A stretch of 64,000 nt of DNA from Shewanella donghaensis. GTDB taxonomy: Bacteria; Pseudomonadota; Gammaproteobacteria; Enterobacterales; Shewanellaceae. The DNA lies in contig NZ_CP041783.1 in NCBI RefSeq assembly GCF_007567505.1, positions 4,836,001 to 4,900,000 of the forward strand, given 5' to 3'. The position numbers were made by a program, and so were the translations under genes. Shown piece by piece: positions 17,477 to 26,269 of the stretch; within the stretch, counting starts at the first letter, position 1, and the number at the start of each line of letters is the position of its first letter. Below the pieces are notes generated by a model. The model saw only the letters and a list, made by a program, of their open reading frames with translations. It was not told where the DNA came from and did no database searches.

Positions 17477-19099
17477 TTAAGGGTTGAGTGAACTCAGCAC
17501 TGATGGCGAGTTTACCACCAGTTTATTACTTGTATCATTTAGTGCGCCAATGAGCGCCGCTTTATCAATATTTGTGGTTTCTTGGCTATATTTTGCCTGC
17601 TGTAACTGACTTATCGCTTTAGCAAGAAATGCTGACAGCTTGCTTATATCAGATAAACTCATCGGTTTATTGCATTGCTGAGTAAATCTTTTTTGCAGTA
17701 ATGAGATGACTAATGAAACATCATTTTTGTCACAAGCATTAGCAATATCATCCACTGAAATAATCGACGGAATGATAATGTTATTACTGGCCGCTGTAAC
17801 CATAATATTGGACTTATTACTTCGTGCCTTTAGCCACAATGCGATAGTTATTATCCATAACGTGGCGAATAACAAGGTTAACCAAGGCCAAAAGCCTGGA
17901 TCATTTGTTTGGGTATTATTGTCTTGAATTACCGGTGCTGGAGATACATCGGGAGTCCCTGTTATCGTCACTGTTCTTGCTGCGATAGTGGCATATTGCT
18001 GTTTACGCTGCTGTGAATTCCACCATGGGATAGTGATTTCAGGTAAGGTATAAGTTCCCGGTTTTGTAGGCACGATTGCCGTGGTTAGGCTGTATTGTGC
18101 AATAACTTGGTTATCTCTTACTACCGTTTGTCTAACTGCTTTTTCTGGATATGATTTAAGCTCATTGGGCATTGATAGTTCAATGTCAGGAAGGCTATTA
18201 CTGTCAGCATTAGAGGCGATAATATTAATGGTGCGAGTAATTGGACTACCCACTTCAAATTCACTGCTGTCTTCTGGCCATACTTCTTTGGCTATGAGTA
18301 AGTCACTCACTAACCAATCACCTTGGTAGGCATCAGGAATGGGCTTAATGACAATTTGATTATCTTCAGCTTTCGCTTGCATCGGCCTGCTTTCATTAAA
18401 GCCAAACATACCACCGCGTCTAGGGGCCTCTACCAAGATATCGCCAGAAAAACTGGCACCCTTAATCGCGAGTTTACCCGGAGTATCAGCGATCATGGCA
18501 TAGGTCCGTTCAATCACTCGAAAGCGGCGTCCATCAACAATTTCAACACTGTCTTTATCATCACCTAATTGTTTTATATCAGCATTAGCTATTTCTGGTG
18601 CGCTAATGACGCCACGTTGTAGTTCAGCGGCTAGAAAAAGTTTCACCTTATAAGTGACCAGTTGCCCTACGTAAGCTTCATTGGTACTTAAAATACCTTC
18701 AACAAATAAACTTTTCATCTGTTGTGGCTGGGATCCAGCATTCGCGACGGTTAAGTTAATGGGATTAGATTTAACGCCTTCCATAGTAAAAGATGGGATA
18801 GTCACGGTTCCGGCATTCTTGGCCGATAAAAGTACTTGCCAACGGGTTTCTTTACTTGAATCAAAATTAACGATTTGAGTACTTCTACCTACACTGGTTC
18901 TACCGACGATAAAGTCTTTGAGCAATATAGAGGTATCGAGCAAACCCGCATTGAGATCATCATCTGCAGTGACATTTAATACAAAATATTCACCTTGCAT
19001 TACTGGGTTTCTATCAACGGTAGCCTGTATGTTGCTGACCGCGTTAGCTTGCCCTACAAAGAAAATTGCGAGTAGGGCGAAAAGGATTCTATTTACCAC
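17477..19099 (-). CDS. batD: BatD, aerotolerance operon protein
   Basis: A 540-residue exported membrane protein: a signal peptide (ILFALLAIFFVGQANA), a large periplasmic beta-rich region with the BatD pattern (VDRNPVMQGEYFVLNVTADD, SNPINLTV, YVGQLVTYKVKLF), a membrane helix near 410-428 (FWPWLTLLFATLWIITIALW), and a cytoplasmic tail. It is the last gene of the moxR-bat operon and overlaps batB/C by seven bases. Bat proteins are linked to envelope stress and aerotolerance; the molecular role is not settled. Confidence 0.88.
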   Translation of the reverse strand: MVNRILFALLAIFFVGQANAVSNIQATVDRNPVMQGEYFVLNVTADDDLNAGLLDTSILLKDFIVGRTSVGRSTQIVNFDSSKETRWQVLLSAKNAGTVTIPSFTMEGVKSNPINLTVANAGSQPQQMKSLFVEGILSTNEAYVGQLVTYKVKLFLAAELQRGVISAPEIANADIKQLGDDKDSVEIVDGRRFRVIERTYAMIADTPGKLAIKGASFSGDILVEAPRRGGMFGFNESRPMQAKAEDNQIVIKPIPDAYQGDWLVSDLLIAKEVWPEDSSEFEVGSPITRTINIIASNADSNSLPDIELSMPNELKSYPEKAVRQTVVRDNQVIAQYSLTTAIVPTKPGTYTLPEITIPWWNSQQRKQQYATIAARTVTITGTPDVSPAPVIQDNNTQTNDPGFWPWLTLLFATLWIITIALWLKARSNKSNIMVTAASNNIIIPSIISVDDIANACDKNDVSLVISLLQKRFTQQCNKPMSLSDISKLSAFLAKAISQLQQAKYSQETTNIDKAALIGALNDTSNKLVVNSPSVLSSLNP

Positions 19100-21096
19100 T
19101 GTTGTTTGTCCTTAGGAAGTTGGCCGTTTTGACGACGCTTTTGATATTCCAATAGCATTTTGTTTCTGATTAACACTTGTGGGTCTTCACTGACGGCACG
19201 AAGCGCTCTTTCTAAGTCTGCAGGAAGCGGTTCTTCAGATAATTCAGAAGATGCAACAGCTTGTGTTGATTCAGGTTTCTGATCAGTCGGCTCAACGGGT
19301 TGCTCTTGAGGCTGTTGTTGAGATTGGCCTTTGGTTTGAGCTGCATCCGTTGCTTTATCATCTTTTTGTGCATCAGCCTGTTGGTTCTCTTGGCTGTCAG
19401 CTTGCATTTCAGCGTCATTCGTTGCCGCTGCTTGCTCGTCTTGTTGGGATTGATTCTGTGAGTTATCTTCGCTGTCGCTTGAGTCATTATCTTGGGCGTC
19501 ATTTTGTTGAGTGTCTTTTGATTGCTCATCACTCGGTTGCTGCTGATTATCTTTAGACTGTTCGCCTTCTGACTGCTGATCTTGAGATGTGTCATCTTGT
19601 GATGGGTCGCTTTTCGACTGTTCGCCTTCAGATTGATTTTGCTCTGATTTATCATCAGACTGCTTTTCATCGGACTGGTTTTCGTCAGACTGATTGTCTT
19701 CACCTTGCTGGTTTTGATCAGACTGTTCTTGCTGCTGTTTAATTTGTTCAGCTAAGGCGAGGTTTTTTTGTGCTTGTGGGAAGTCAGCTTGCTTGGTTAA
19801 GGCTTGTTGATAGCGTTCAATAGCATCGTCAATTTTATTTAGCTGCATCAAGCTATTAGCTTGATTATATAGGCCATTAGCTGTTTCATCTTGCTCAAAT
19901 CCGGCTAACGCATTTTCATAATCTCCCGCTTTATATTGGGCACTAGCCTGCCATAAGGGTTGATTAAACTGCTCAGCAGCTTTGGTGAAGTCTTCTTCTG
20001 ACTGAGCCTGATTATATTGCTCGCTTGCTTGTTGATCGGCTGTTTGCCATAAATCATCCCAAGTATTTGCCTGTGCAGGGCTAGGTTGCATCATTAAGCC
20101 TAAGGTAAACAGGCTAAATACTGGAATTAAGGTAAATCTAAAGCTCAATAAAACAGGTACGATAAGTAACAGTGCGATATAAGGACCTAGATCTTGCCAA
20201 GCTTCACCTTCAAGTTCAGTCGCTTTAGCGCTGCCATCATTTGAAAGCCATGATTCGAGCTGGCTTAACGCTGCACCATCAGCTCTTGCTGGCAGCATTA
20301 AGCCACCAGTTGGTTGAACTAATTTTTCAAGTAATGAAAAATCTGTTTTATCAACCACGATTTCACCACCATTATCACGCATTAATTGCCCATCAGGTAG
20401 TTGTATTGCTGCGCCTTGCTGAGTGCCAAAAGCCATCACAGAGACGCGATATCGACTGCCACTTAATGCTTTTACAGCGTCAGAATATTGCGCAGCATTA
20501 ACACCATCCGTCATGACAATAATATCACCAGTGATATGGCCACCTTGGCCTAATAACTGCTGTGCTAGGGTTAGCGCTGCCGCTAAATCGGAACCGCGGA
20601 CAGGCATGATATCTGGTGTTAATGTCGGCAGTAGGTTCAATAAGGTTGAATTGTCTCGGGTTAGCGGGCTAATCGTAAAAGCGTCACCTGCAAAAGCTAT
20701 CAGTCCAGTTTCACCTTCTTTTAAATTAGTTAAAAAGTCGGTCGCACGGTATTTTGCTTGTGAAAGGCGGTTAGGCTTTTGATCTGTCGCGTACATTGAC
20801 AGTGACATATCCATAACCAATACACGGCCTTGTTCGCTGGCAAATACGGGTAAACTTTGCTTATTAACTGCAGGACCTGAAATAGCGATAACAGCAATAA
20901 ACCAACCCAGTATTAATACCCATTTAGGTTGCTTTTTGATTTGTGCTGATTCACTGATTAAGGTGCTTGCAAGGTGTGGAGCAATATAATTTTGCCATGC
21001 TGATTGCTTTTGAGTATGTCGCCATAGATAAAGGCCAATCAAGATTAAAGGTATTAATGCTAATAACCATTCAGGGCGGATAAAATGCAAATCCAT
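19093..21096 (-). CDS. BatB/BatC fusion: von Willebrand A domain plus TPR protein
   Basis: The 667-residue protein joins two functions that are separate genes in some bacteria. The N-terminal part (about 1-330) is BatB-like, with membrane helices at both ends and a VWA domain whose MIDAS starts with DMSLS. The C-terminal part is BatC-like, with TPR units (ENALAGFEQDETANGLYNQA, NKIDDAIERYQQALTKQADF). After about residue 455 comes a very long Gln/Ser/Asp/Glu-rich low-complexity segment before a short conserved end (ERALRAVSEDPQVLIRNKML). That segment is probably disordered and its codons are highly repetitive. It overlaps batA by one base and batD by seven. Confidence 0.88.
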   Translation of the reverse strand: MDLHFIRPEWLLALIPLILIGLYLWRHTQKQSAWQNYIAPHLASTLISESAQIKKQPKWVLILGWFIAVIAISGPAVNKQSLPVFASEQGRVLVMDMSLSMYATDQKPNRLSQAKYRATDFLTNLKEGETGLIAFAGDAFTISPLTRDNSTLLNLLPTLTPDIMPVRGSDLAAALTLAQQLLGQGGHITGDIIVMTDGVNAAQYSDAVKALSGSRYRVSVMAFGTQQGAAIQLPDGQLMRDNGGEIVVDKTDFSLLEKLVQPTGGLMLPARADGAALSQLESWLSNDGSAKATELEGEAWQDLGPYIALLLIVPVLLSFRFTLIPVFSLFTLGLMMQPSPAQANTWDDLWQTADQQASEQYNQAQSEEDFTKAAEQFNQPLWQASAQYKAGDYENALAGFEQDETANGLYNQANSLMQLNKIDDAIERYQQALTKQADFPQAQKNLALAEQIKQQQEQSDQNQQGEDNQSDENQSDEKQSDDKSEQNQSEGEQSKSDPSQDDTSQDQQSEGEQSKDNQQQPSDEQSKDTQQNDAQDNDSSDSEDNSQNQSQQDEQAAATNDAEMQADSQENQQADAQKDDKATDAAQTKGQSQQQPQEQPVEPTDQKPESTQAVASSELSEEPLPADLERALRAVSEDPQVLIRNKMLLEYQKRRQNGQLPKDKQQW

Positions 21097-22094
21097 TATT
21101 TATCCTCCTTAGTTGTCTTGGTATTATTTAGCATAGTAATCTGTCCACGTAAGCTAATGACTAAACTTGCTAATAAGGCTAAAAGCAATGGCCAGTAAAA
21201 TAACTCGTTTTTAGGTCTATAAGTTAATTGGTCACGGCTAACGGGTTCGAGTTCATCAATCTTTTGATAAATTTGAGCTAATTCTTCGCTATTACGTGCA
21301 CGGAAGTAATGCCCATTAGTCATGTCAGCAAGCTTTTGTAATTGGGTTTCATCAAGATCAAGCGATGGGTTTACTTTTTCGGTGCCAAATATACTGCGTC
21401 TTTCGAGAACTTCGGCGCCAACGCCCACGGTATATATAGTGACATTACGTTCAGCGGCAATCCGGGCTGCGACTTCAGGTTCAATATTACCGGCATTATT
21501 TGAGCCATCTGTTAGTAAAATTAATACCCGATTACTGTCATTGACAGTATCAAAACGTCTTACTGCTAATGCAATTGATTCGCCAATAGCCGTTTGTTTA
21601 CCCACAAGCCCAATTTCGCTGTCAGCAAGAAATTTTGCTACAGAACGTCTGTCTTGAGTCAGTGGTGCTTGTAAATAAGCATGATCAGCAAACAAAATTA
21701 AGCCAAGCCTATCGCCATTCCGTCGTTCGATAAAATCACCAATAACGTGTTTAATTAGCGTTAATCTATCAACAGTTTTACCTTCTACGACCATATCTTG
21801 AATTTGCATACTGCCGGATAAATCTACGGCTAACATCAAGTCGCGGCCCTCAGAAGGAAGCTCAATCGGCTCGCCTAGCCATTGAGGTCTTGTTAAAGAA
21901 CACAAGAGGCAAAGCCACATTATCCAATAGAGTTTTCTCGAAGGTTTATCAGGGCTTGCGGTTACGACATTTTCTGCATCGGCAATACCTGGTAATTGCA
22001 GGTGGCCACCGCTACTTTTGGCAACTTTTTTGGACTTGAATAACCAAGGTAGTGGTAATAAAAGCAGTAACCAAGGCCATGCTATTGAGAACAT
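21096..22094 (-). CDS. batA: BatA, VWA-domain membrane protein
   Basis: A 332-residue protein with N-terminal helices, a VWA domain whose MIDAS is DLSGS (in LAVDLSGSMQIQDM) with LLTDGSNNAG as the downstream metal-site motif, and a C-terminal membrane helix (YWPLLLALLASLVISL). It probably works with BatB/C and the MoxR ATPase as a chaperone-like pair at the membrane. It overlaps both neighbours (13 and 1 bases), so expression is tightly coupled. Confidence 0.9.
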   Translation of the reverse strand: MFSIAWPWLLLLLPLPWLFKSKKVAKSSGGHLQLPGIADAENVVTASPDKPSRKLYWIMWLCLLCSLTRPQWLGEPIELPSEGRDLMLAVDLSGSMQIQDMVVEGKTVDRLTLIKHVIGDFIERRNGDRLGLILFADHAYLQAPLTQDRRSVAKFLADSEIGLVGKQTAIGESIALAVRRFDTVNDSNRVLILLTDGSNNAGNIEPEVAARIAAERNVTIYTVGVGAEVLERRSIFGTEKVNPSLDLDETQLQKLADMTNGHYFRARNSEELAQIYQKIDELEPVSRDQLTYRPKNELFYWPLLLALLASLVISLRGQITMLNNTKTTKEDK

Positions 22095-22621
22095 GTAGCC
22101 TCCTTAGTGCTAGTTTGTTTGCTGTTAACGTTTTTAACTGCACTAATAGGTTCAAAATGTGTTTTCTTACCTAACCAGAGATTAGTTAATTCAAATAATT
22201 GCTGACTTTCTGCTGCACTTAAACCGCAAGCTTGGTATCGCTTAGCTAATAGAGTTCCTATTACGCAATGATCAGATACAGGCAATCTTCGCTCAAGCCA
22301 GGTATACCATTGCTCGCCATCCAGCTTGGCAAAGTCTTGTCTTGGTAAATAAGTTAATGCCGTTCGCTTGAGCAAAGTATTAATGTGACTCGCATACTGT
22401 TTATCATTAATATCAAGCTGTTTCAGTTCCGATAAGGCGGCTTTTCGTGGCGCATGATATTGAGTTGATTTACGCCACTTTATATACAAGATGACTATTG
22501 CTGCGATGATAACAATTAACAGTATCCAATAACCGGCAGCTATAGGGAATTGAGATATCGGTGGTGGTAGCACGATATCTTCCATTTGCATTAAAGCGGG
22601 ATTAGCTTGAGTGGTATTCAT
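22082..22621 (-). CDS. DUF4381 membrane protein
   Basis: A 179-residue protein with a proline-rich start (DIVLPPPISQFPIAAGYWIL), a single membrane helix (ILLIVIIAAIVILYIKW) and a cytoplasmic helical domain with LDGEQWYTWLERRL. This is the DUF4381 member usual in gammaproteobacterial moxR-bat operons. Its function is unknown. It abuts the DUF58 gene and overlaps batA by 13 bases. Confidence 0.85.
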   Translation of the reverse strand: MNTTQANPALMQMEDIVLPPPISQFPIAAGYWILLIVIIAAIVILYIKWRKSTQYHAPRKAALSELKQLDINDKQYASHINTLLKRTALTYLPRQDFAKLDGEQWYTWLERRLPVSDHCVIGTLLAKRYQACGLSAAESQQLFELTNLWLGKKTHFEPISAVKNVNSKQTSTKEATCSQ

Positions 22622-23569
22622 CTAACGTAATACTTCCAGTTGGGCACTAAGACTTTTACCTGCGTCAATAAAGCGAGTGGGCACTTTGATCATTTTCATC
22701 AACTCGATAAATTGTTGTTGGTTAGCTAATTGCTCATTTAACCAGGCATTATAACTATGTCGAGTTAAAGTAAGCTGTTGTTTACCATCACGCACAGGTA
22801 AAGAAAACTTTTTCGGCAATGTCAGTGTGCCTTGACGAAGTGGGTCACTGACAACAAATGCACCAACATCACAATGTCGCTTAAGCTCCGTTAACGCAGC
22901 TAAACATTCTTTTGTGAAATGCTGACCATCAGTAATGATCCAAACTAACGAACCTGGCTTTGCAATTCTTTGTAATCGTTGGCAGGCTCGAAGAATATGT
23001 TGAGGATCTTGTGGTAGTTCATCAAAATGATTTAACTGGTTTTGATGGACTTTAATTAATGCTGATGTCAGTTGTAATATACCTTGGCGACGGCTACGCG
23101 GTTTTAATTCTACATGTTCGGTTTCGCTTGCAATTAAAGCCCCTAAACGATCACCATGATTAATTGCATTCCAGCCTAACGTGGCAGCAATATGAGCTGC
23201 TTGCACTGATTGTAAAAGTAAACTTGAACCAAAAAATAAACTATGACTTAAGTCGACTAATAAAATGATAGGCCGTTCGCGCTCTTCAACAAACAGCTTA
23301 GTATGCGCTTTACCTGTTCTAGCCGTTACGCGCCAGTCTATAGTTCGAACGTCATCACCATTTTGATAATGGCGCACTTCAGCAAACTCCATTCCACGAC
23401 CTTTTATTAGGCTGCTTCGATGGCCTGCAAGATTGGCTTTTGCGCGGCTACGTTTTTCAGGCATGGCACGGGCAATACTTTGACAAGCAATAAGCTCTTG
23501 CTCATTAAGATTGATGCCATTACTGAATAGCGGTAATTCATGTTCAACTGACATAGCATTTACTGACAT
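22622..23569 (-). CDS. DUF58 domain protein
   Basis: A 315-residue soluble protein with the DUF58 signature GRGMEFAEVRHYQNGDDVRT followed by IDWRVTARTGKAHTKLFVEE, then a VWA-like fold (PIILLVDLSHSLFFG). Members lie next to MoxR ATPases and are thought to act with them in assembling or remodelling envelope proteins. The end abuts the DUF4381 gene with no spacing. The start lies 18 bases after moxR. Confidence 0.9.
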   Translation of the reverse strand: MSVNAMSVEHELPLFSNGINLNEQELIACQSIARAMPEKRSRAKANLAGHRSSLIKGRGMEFAEVRHYQNGDDVRTIDWRVTARTGKAHTKLFVEERERPIILLVDLSHSLFFGSSLLLQSVQAAHIAATLGWNAINHGDRLGALIASETEHVELKPRSRRQGILQLTSALIKVHQNQLNHFDELPQDPQHILRACQRLQRIAKPGSLVWIITDGQHFTKECLAALTELKRHCDVGAFVVSDPLRQGTLTLPKKFSLPVRDGKQQLTLTRHSYNAWLNEQLANQQQFIELMKMIKVPTRFIDAGKSLSAQLEVLR

Positions 23570-23587
23570 TGTGGTTATAACTCAAGA

Positions 23588-24556
23588 TTAAGGTACAGCC
23601 ACTTGGCTTAAAATATGATTGATTACATGATCGGCAGTGATGCCTTCAGCCTCAGCTTGATAGCTCAGTAATAAGCGGTGCCTTAGTACGTTAGGTGCCA
23701 CGGCTTGAATATCTTCTGGAGAAACAAAGTCACGTTGGTGTAGCCATGCTCTTGCTCTAGCGCAACGCTCTAATGAAATAGATGCACGTGGGCTCACGCC
23801 ATATTCAAGCCATTTTGCCAGTTCTGGGCTATAACGTTCAGGTTGACGAGTTGCCATAATGATTTCAACAATATAGCTTTCTAGTGGCTCAGCTAAATAC
23901 AGTTCCATTGCTTGTTCACGTGCTGCAAATACATCTGATTGCGCTACAGGATCAATGGTTGGTAGCTCATCCGTCAGTGCTTCTTTACGTGATTGACGTA
24001 ATATTTGACGTTCTGTATCTGCACTTGGGTAATCTAAGCTTAAGTGCATTAAAAAGCGATCTAATTGGGCTTCAGGTAGAGGGTAAGTACCTTCATTTTC
24101 TAATGGGTTTTGTGTTGCCATGACCATAAATAGCTTCGGAAGAGGGTAACTGTGCTTACCTACGGTCACTTGTCCTTCAGCCATGGCTTCAAGTAATGCT
24201 GACTGAACCTTTGCCGGCGCACGGTTAATTTCGTCGGCAAGAATTAAATTATGAAATATCGGCCCAGCTTCAAATTCAAACGTACCTGTTTGCGCTCGAT
24301 AGATATCGGTACCTGTTAAATCTGCAGGTAATAAGTCAGGGGTAAATTGAATACGATGAAAGTCGCCTTCAACGCCATCACATAGCGCTTTTACCGCTCG
24401 GGTCTTGGCTAAACCTGGAGGACCCTCAACAAGCAAATGGCCATCAGCTATCAAGGCGATAAGCATATTTTCTGTTAAAACTGGTTGTCCTAAAATGACA
24501 TTATCTAAATAAGCGCGTAAAGAATGAAATCGACTCAAAGGCATGATGATACTCAA
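23588..24556 (-). CDS. moxR: MoxR-family AAA+ ATPase
   Basis: A 322-residue AAA+ ATPase with Walker A GPPGLAKT, Walker B LILADEINRAP, sensor 1 (MATQNPLENEGTYPLPEAQL) and arginine finger (DRFLMHL region). MoxR proteins act as chaperones for VWA-domain partners, here BatA and BatB/C. It is the first gene of the six-gene operon. The promoter must lie in the 397-base region shared with the divergent fadI. Confidence 0.92.
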   Translation of the reverse strand: MSIIMPLSRFHSLRAYLDNVILGQPVLTENMLIALIADGHLLVEGPPGLAKTRAVKALCDGVEGDFHRIQFTPDLLPADLTGTDIYRAQTGTFEFEAGPIFHNLILADEINRAPAKVQSALLEAMAEGQVTVGKHSYPLPKLFMVMATQNPLENEGTYPLPEAQLDRFLMHLSLDYPSADTERQILRQSRKEALTDELPTIDPVAQSDVFAAREQAMELYLAEPLESYIVEIIMATRQPERYSPELAKWLEYGVSPRASISLERCARARAWLHQRDFVSPEDIQAVAPNVLRHRLLLSYQAEAEGITADHVINHILSQVAVP

Positions 24557-24872
24557 ATTTATTAACTGATGAAGTTTAACTAATTAATTCTATGTTAATG
24601 AATTTCATAAGGGTTTGGCTAGTATGATTAACAGATTTTCATCTTTAATTAATTTGTCCCTAAAAATGAATAGGTATAAGCATTGCCTATTTGGGCTTAA
24701 ATTCACCTTCAGCTTACGTGTTAATAAAAATAAAGTTAAAACTCTAATTTGTAAGTCGTTGAAATAAAAGTTATTAACTAAACATGTTATAAAGTTTTTG
24801 CTGATTATATGTGCTTATTTTCATACGGATGTTTAAAACTGCACAATTAAAAGTTAGAATCAGATCACACTT

Positions 24873-24889
24873 TTATGGTCAGACCAGAT
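24873..24889 (+). promoter_or_regulatory. FadR-like operator upstream of fadIJ
   Basis: The core TGGTC-A-GACCA (24876-24886) is a perfect palindrome matching the FadR operator core TGGTCnGACCA. It lies about 70 bp before the fadI start, where repression is expected. The rest of the 397-base spacer 24557-24953 is AT-rich, holds the divergent moxR promoter and shows no gene. FadR control of fadIJ is established in E. coli; in this organism it is inferred, and PsrA is an alternative regulator known from Shewanella. Confidence 0.65.
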
Positions 24890-24953
24890 ATATCTGACAA
24901 AATAAAATTTCACTGAAAAGCCTAAAGGCTAAACAATTACAAGAGGGTGAACA

Positions 24954-26264
24954 ATGAGTGATAGACAACAAGTAACCAATTCCCGCGGAGAGCGTATCGC
25001 TATCGTAGCGGGTTTACGTACTCCTTTTGCGAAGCAGGCGACCGCATTTCATGGCGTTTCCGCATTAGAGATGGGCAAAATGGTGGTTAATGAATTGCTC
25101 TCTCGTTCAGAGTTAGATCCTAAAACCATTGAACAGTTAGTTTATGGTCAAGTCGTGCTAATGCCTGAAGCGCCAAATATTGCCCGCGAAATTGTGTTGG
25201 GTACGGGTATGGACGTATCAACTGACGCATACAGTGTGACTCGTGCTTGTGCGACGAGTTTTCAATCGACTGTCAATGTTGCTGAGTCAATCATGACAGG
25301 TAATGTTGAAATAGGTATCGCTGGTGGTGCTGATTCTTCTTCTGTAGTCCCTATCGGTGTATCAAAGAACTTAGCTGGCGCATTAGTTGATTTAAATAAG
25401 GCGCGTACCTTTAAGCAGAAATTTGCTATCGCACGCCGTTTAGGTTTTAAAGATCTATTGCCAGTGCCGCCAGCAGTTGCTGAGTATTCAACCGGTCTGT
25501 CTATGGGGCAAACCGCTGAGCAAATGGCAAAGACCTATTCTATTAGCCGTGCAGATCAAGATGCATTAGCCCATCGCTCACATACTTTAGCCACAGAAAC
25601 ATGGAACTCAGGCAACTTGCGCGATGAAGTCATGACTGCGCACGTACCGCCATATAAGAAGTTTATTGACCGTGATAATAACATTCGTGAAAACTCAGTT
25701 TTAGAGTCTTACGCAAAGTTACGTCCAGCATTTGATCGTAAACATGGTTCAGTTACTGCTGCTAACAGTACGCCGCTAACGGACGGAGCATCAGCAGTCA
25801 TTCTAATGAGTGAAGGTCGTGCCAAAGCGCTAGGCTATCAACCCATTGGTTACATTAAGAGTTATGCCTTTACTGCCATTGATGTATGGCAAGACATGCT
25901 AATGGGTCCATCTTACGCCACACCACTTGCACTTAAACGTGCTGGTATGCAGCTAGAAGATTTAACCCTGATTGAAATGCATGAAGCATTTGCCGCGCAA
26001 ACATTAGCTAACATGCAAATGTTTGGTTCTAAAAAGTTTGCCGCAGAAAAATTAGGTCAAAATCGTGCGATTGGTGAAATCGACATGAGTAAATTTAACG
26101 TACTGGGTGGTTCATTAGCCTATGGTCATCCATTTGCAGCTACAGGTACACGTTTGATCACCCAAGTTTGTCGTGAACTTAAGCGTCGTGGTGGTGGAAC
26201 AGGTTTAGCAACAGCATGTGCGGCAGGTGGTCTTGGCGCAGCAATGATAGTAGAAGTGGAGTAA
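24954..26264 (+). CDS. fadI: FadI, 3-ketoacyl-CoA thiolase
   Basis: A 436-residue thiolase of the FadI type, cleaving 3-ketoacyl-CoA to acetyl-CoA and a shortened acyl-CoA. It has the active-site Cys in SVTRACATSFQST, the His motif EMHEAFAAQ, and the C-terminal GGSLAYGHPFAATGTR with the CAAGG loop (LATACAAGGLGAAM). GAGGGTG precedes the ATG. fadJ follows 5 bases after the stop, giving the usual alpha/beta complex of anaerobic-type beta-oxidation. Confidence 0.95.
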   Translation: MSDRQQVTNSRGERIAIVAGLRTPFAKQATAFHGVSALEMGKMVVNELLSRSELDPKTIEQLVYGQVVLMPEAPNIAREIVLGTGMDVSTDAYSVTRACATSFQSTVNVAESIMTGNVEIGIAGGADSSSVVPIGVSKNLAGALVDLNKARTFKQKFAIARRLGFKDLLPVPPAVAEYSTGLSMGQTAEQMAKTYSISRADQDALAHRSHTLATETWNSGNLRDEVMTAHVPPYKKFIDRDNNIRENSVLESYAKLRPAFDRKHGSVTAANSTPLTDGASAVILMSEGRAKALGYQPIGYIKSYAFTAIDVWQDMLMGPSYATPLALKRAGMQLEDLTLIEMHEAFAAQTLANMQMFGSKKFAAEKLGQNRAIGEIDMSKFNVLGGSLAYGHPFAATGTRLITQVCRELKRRGGGTGLATACAAGGLGAAMIVEVE

Positions 26265-26269
26265 TTCTG

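Noticed and set aside
19212..19703. 163-residue Lys/Asn/Thr-rich frame inside batB/C
   Set aside because: A frame-shifted reading of the low-complexity Gln/Ser/Asp tract of the real gene.
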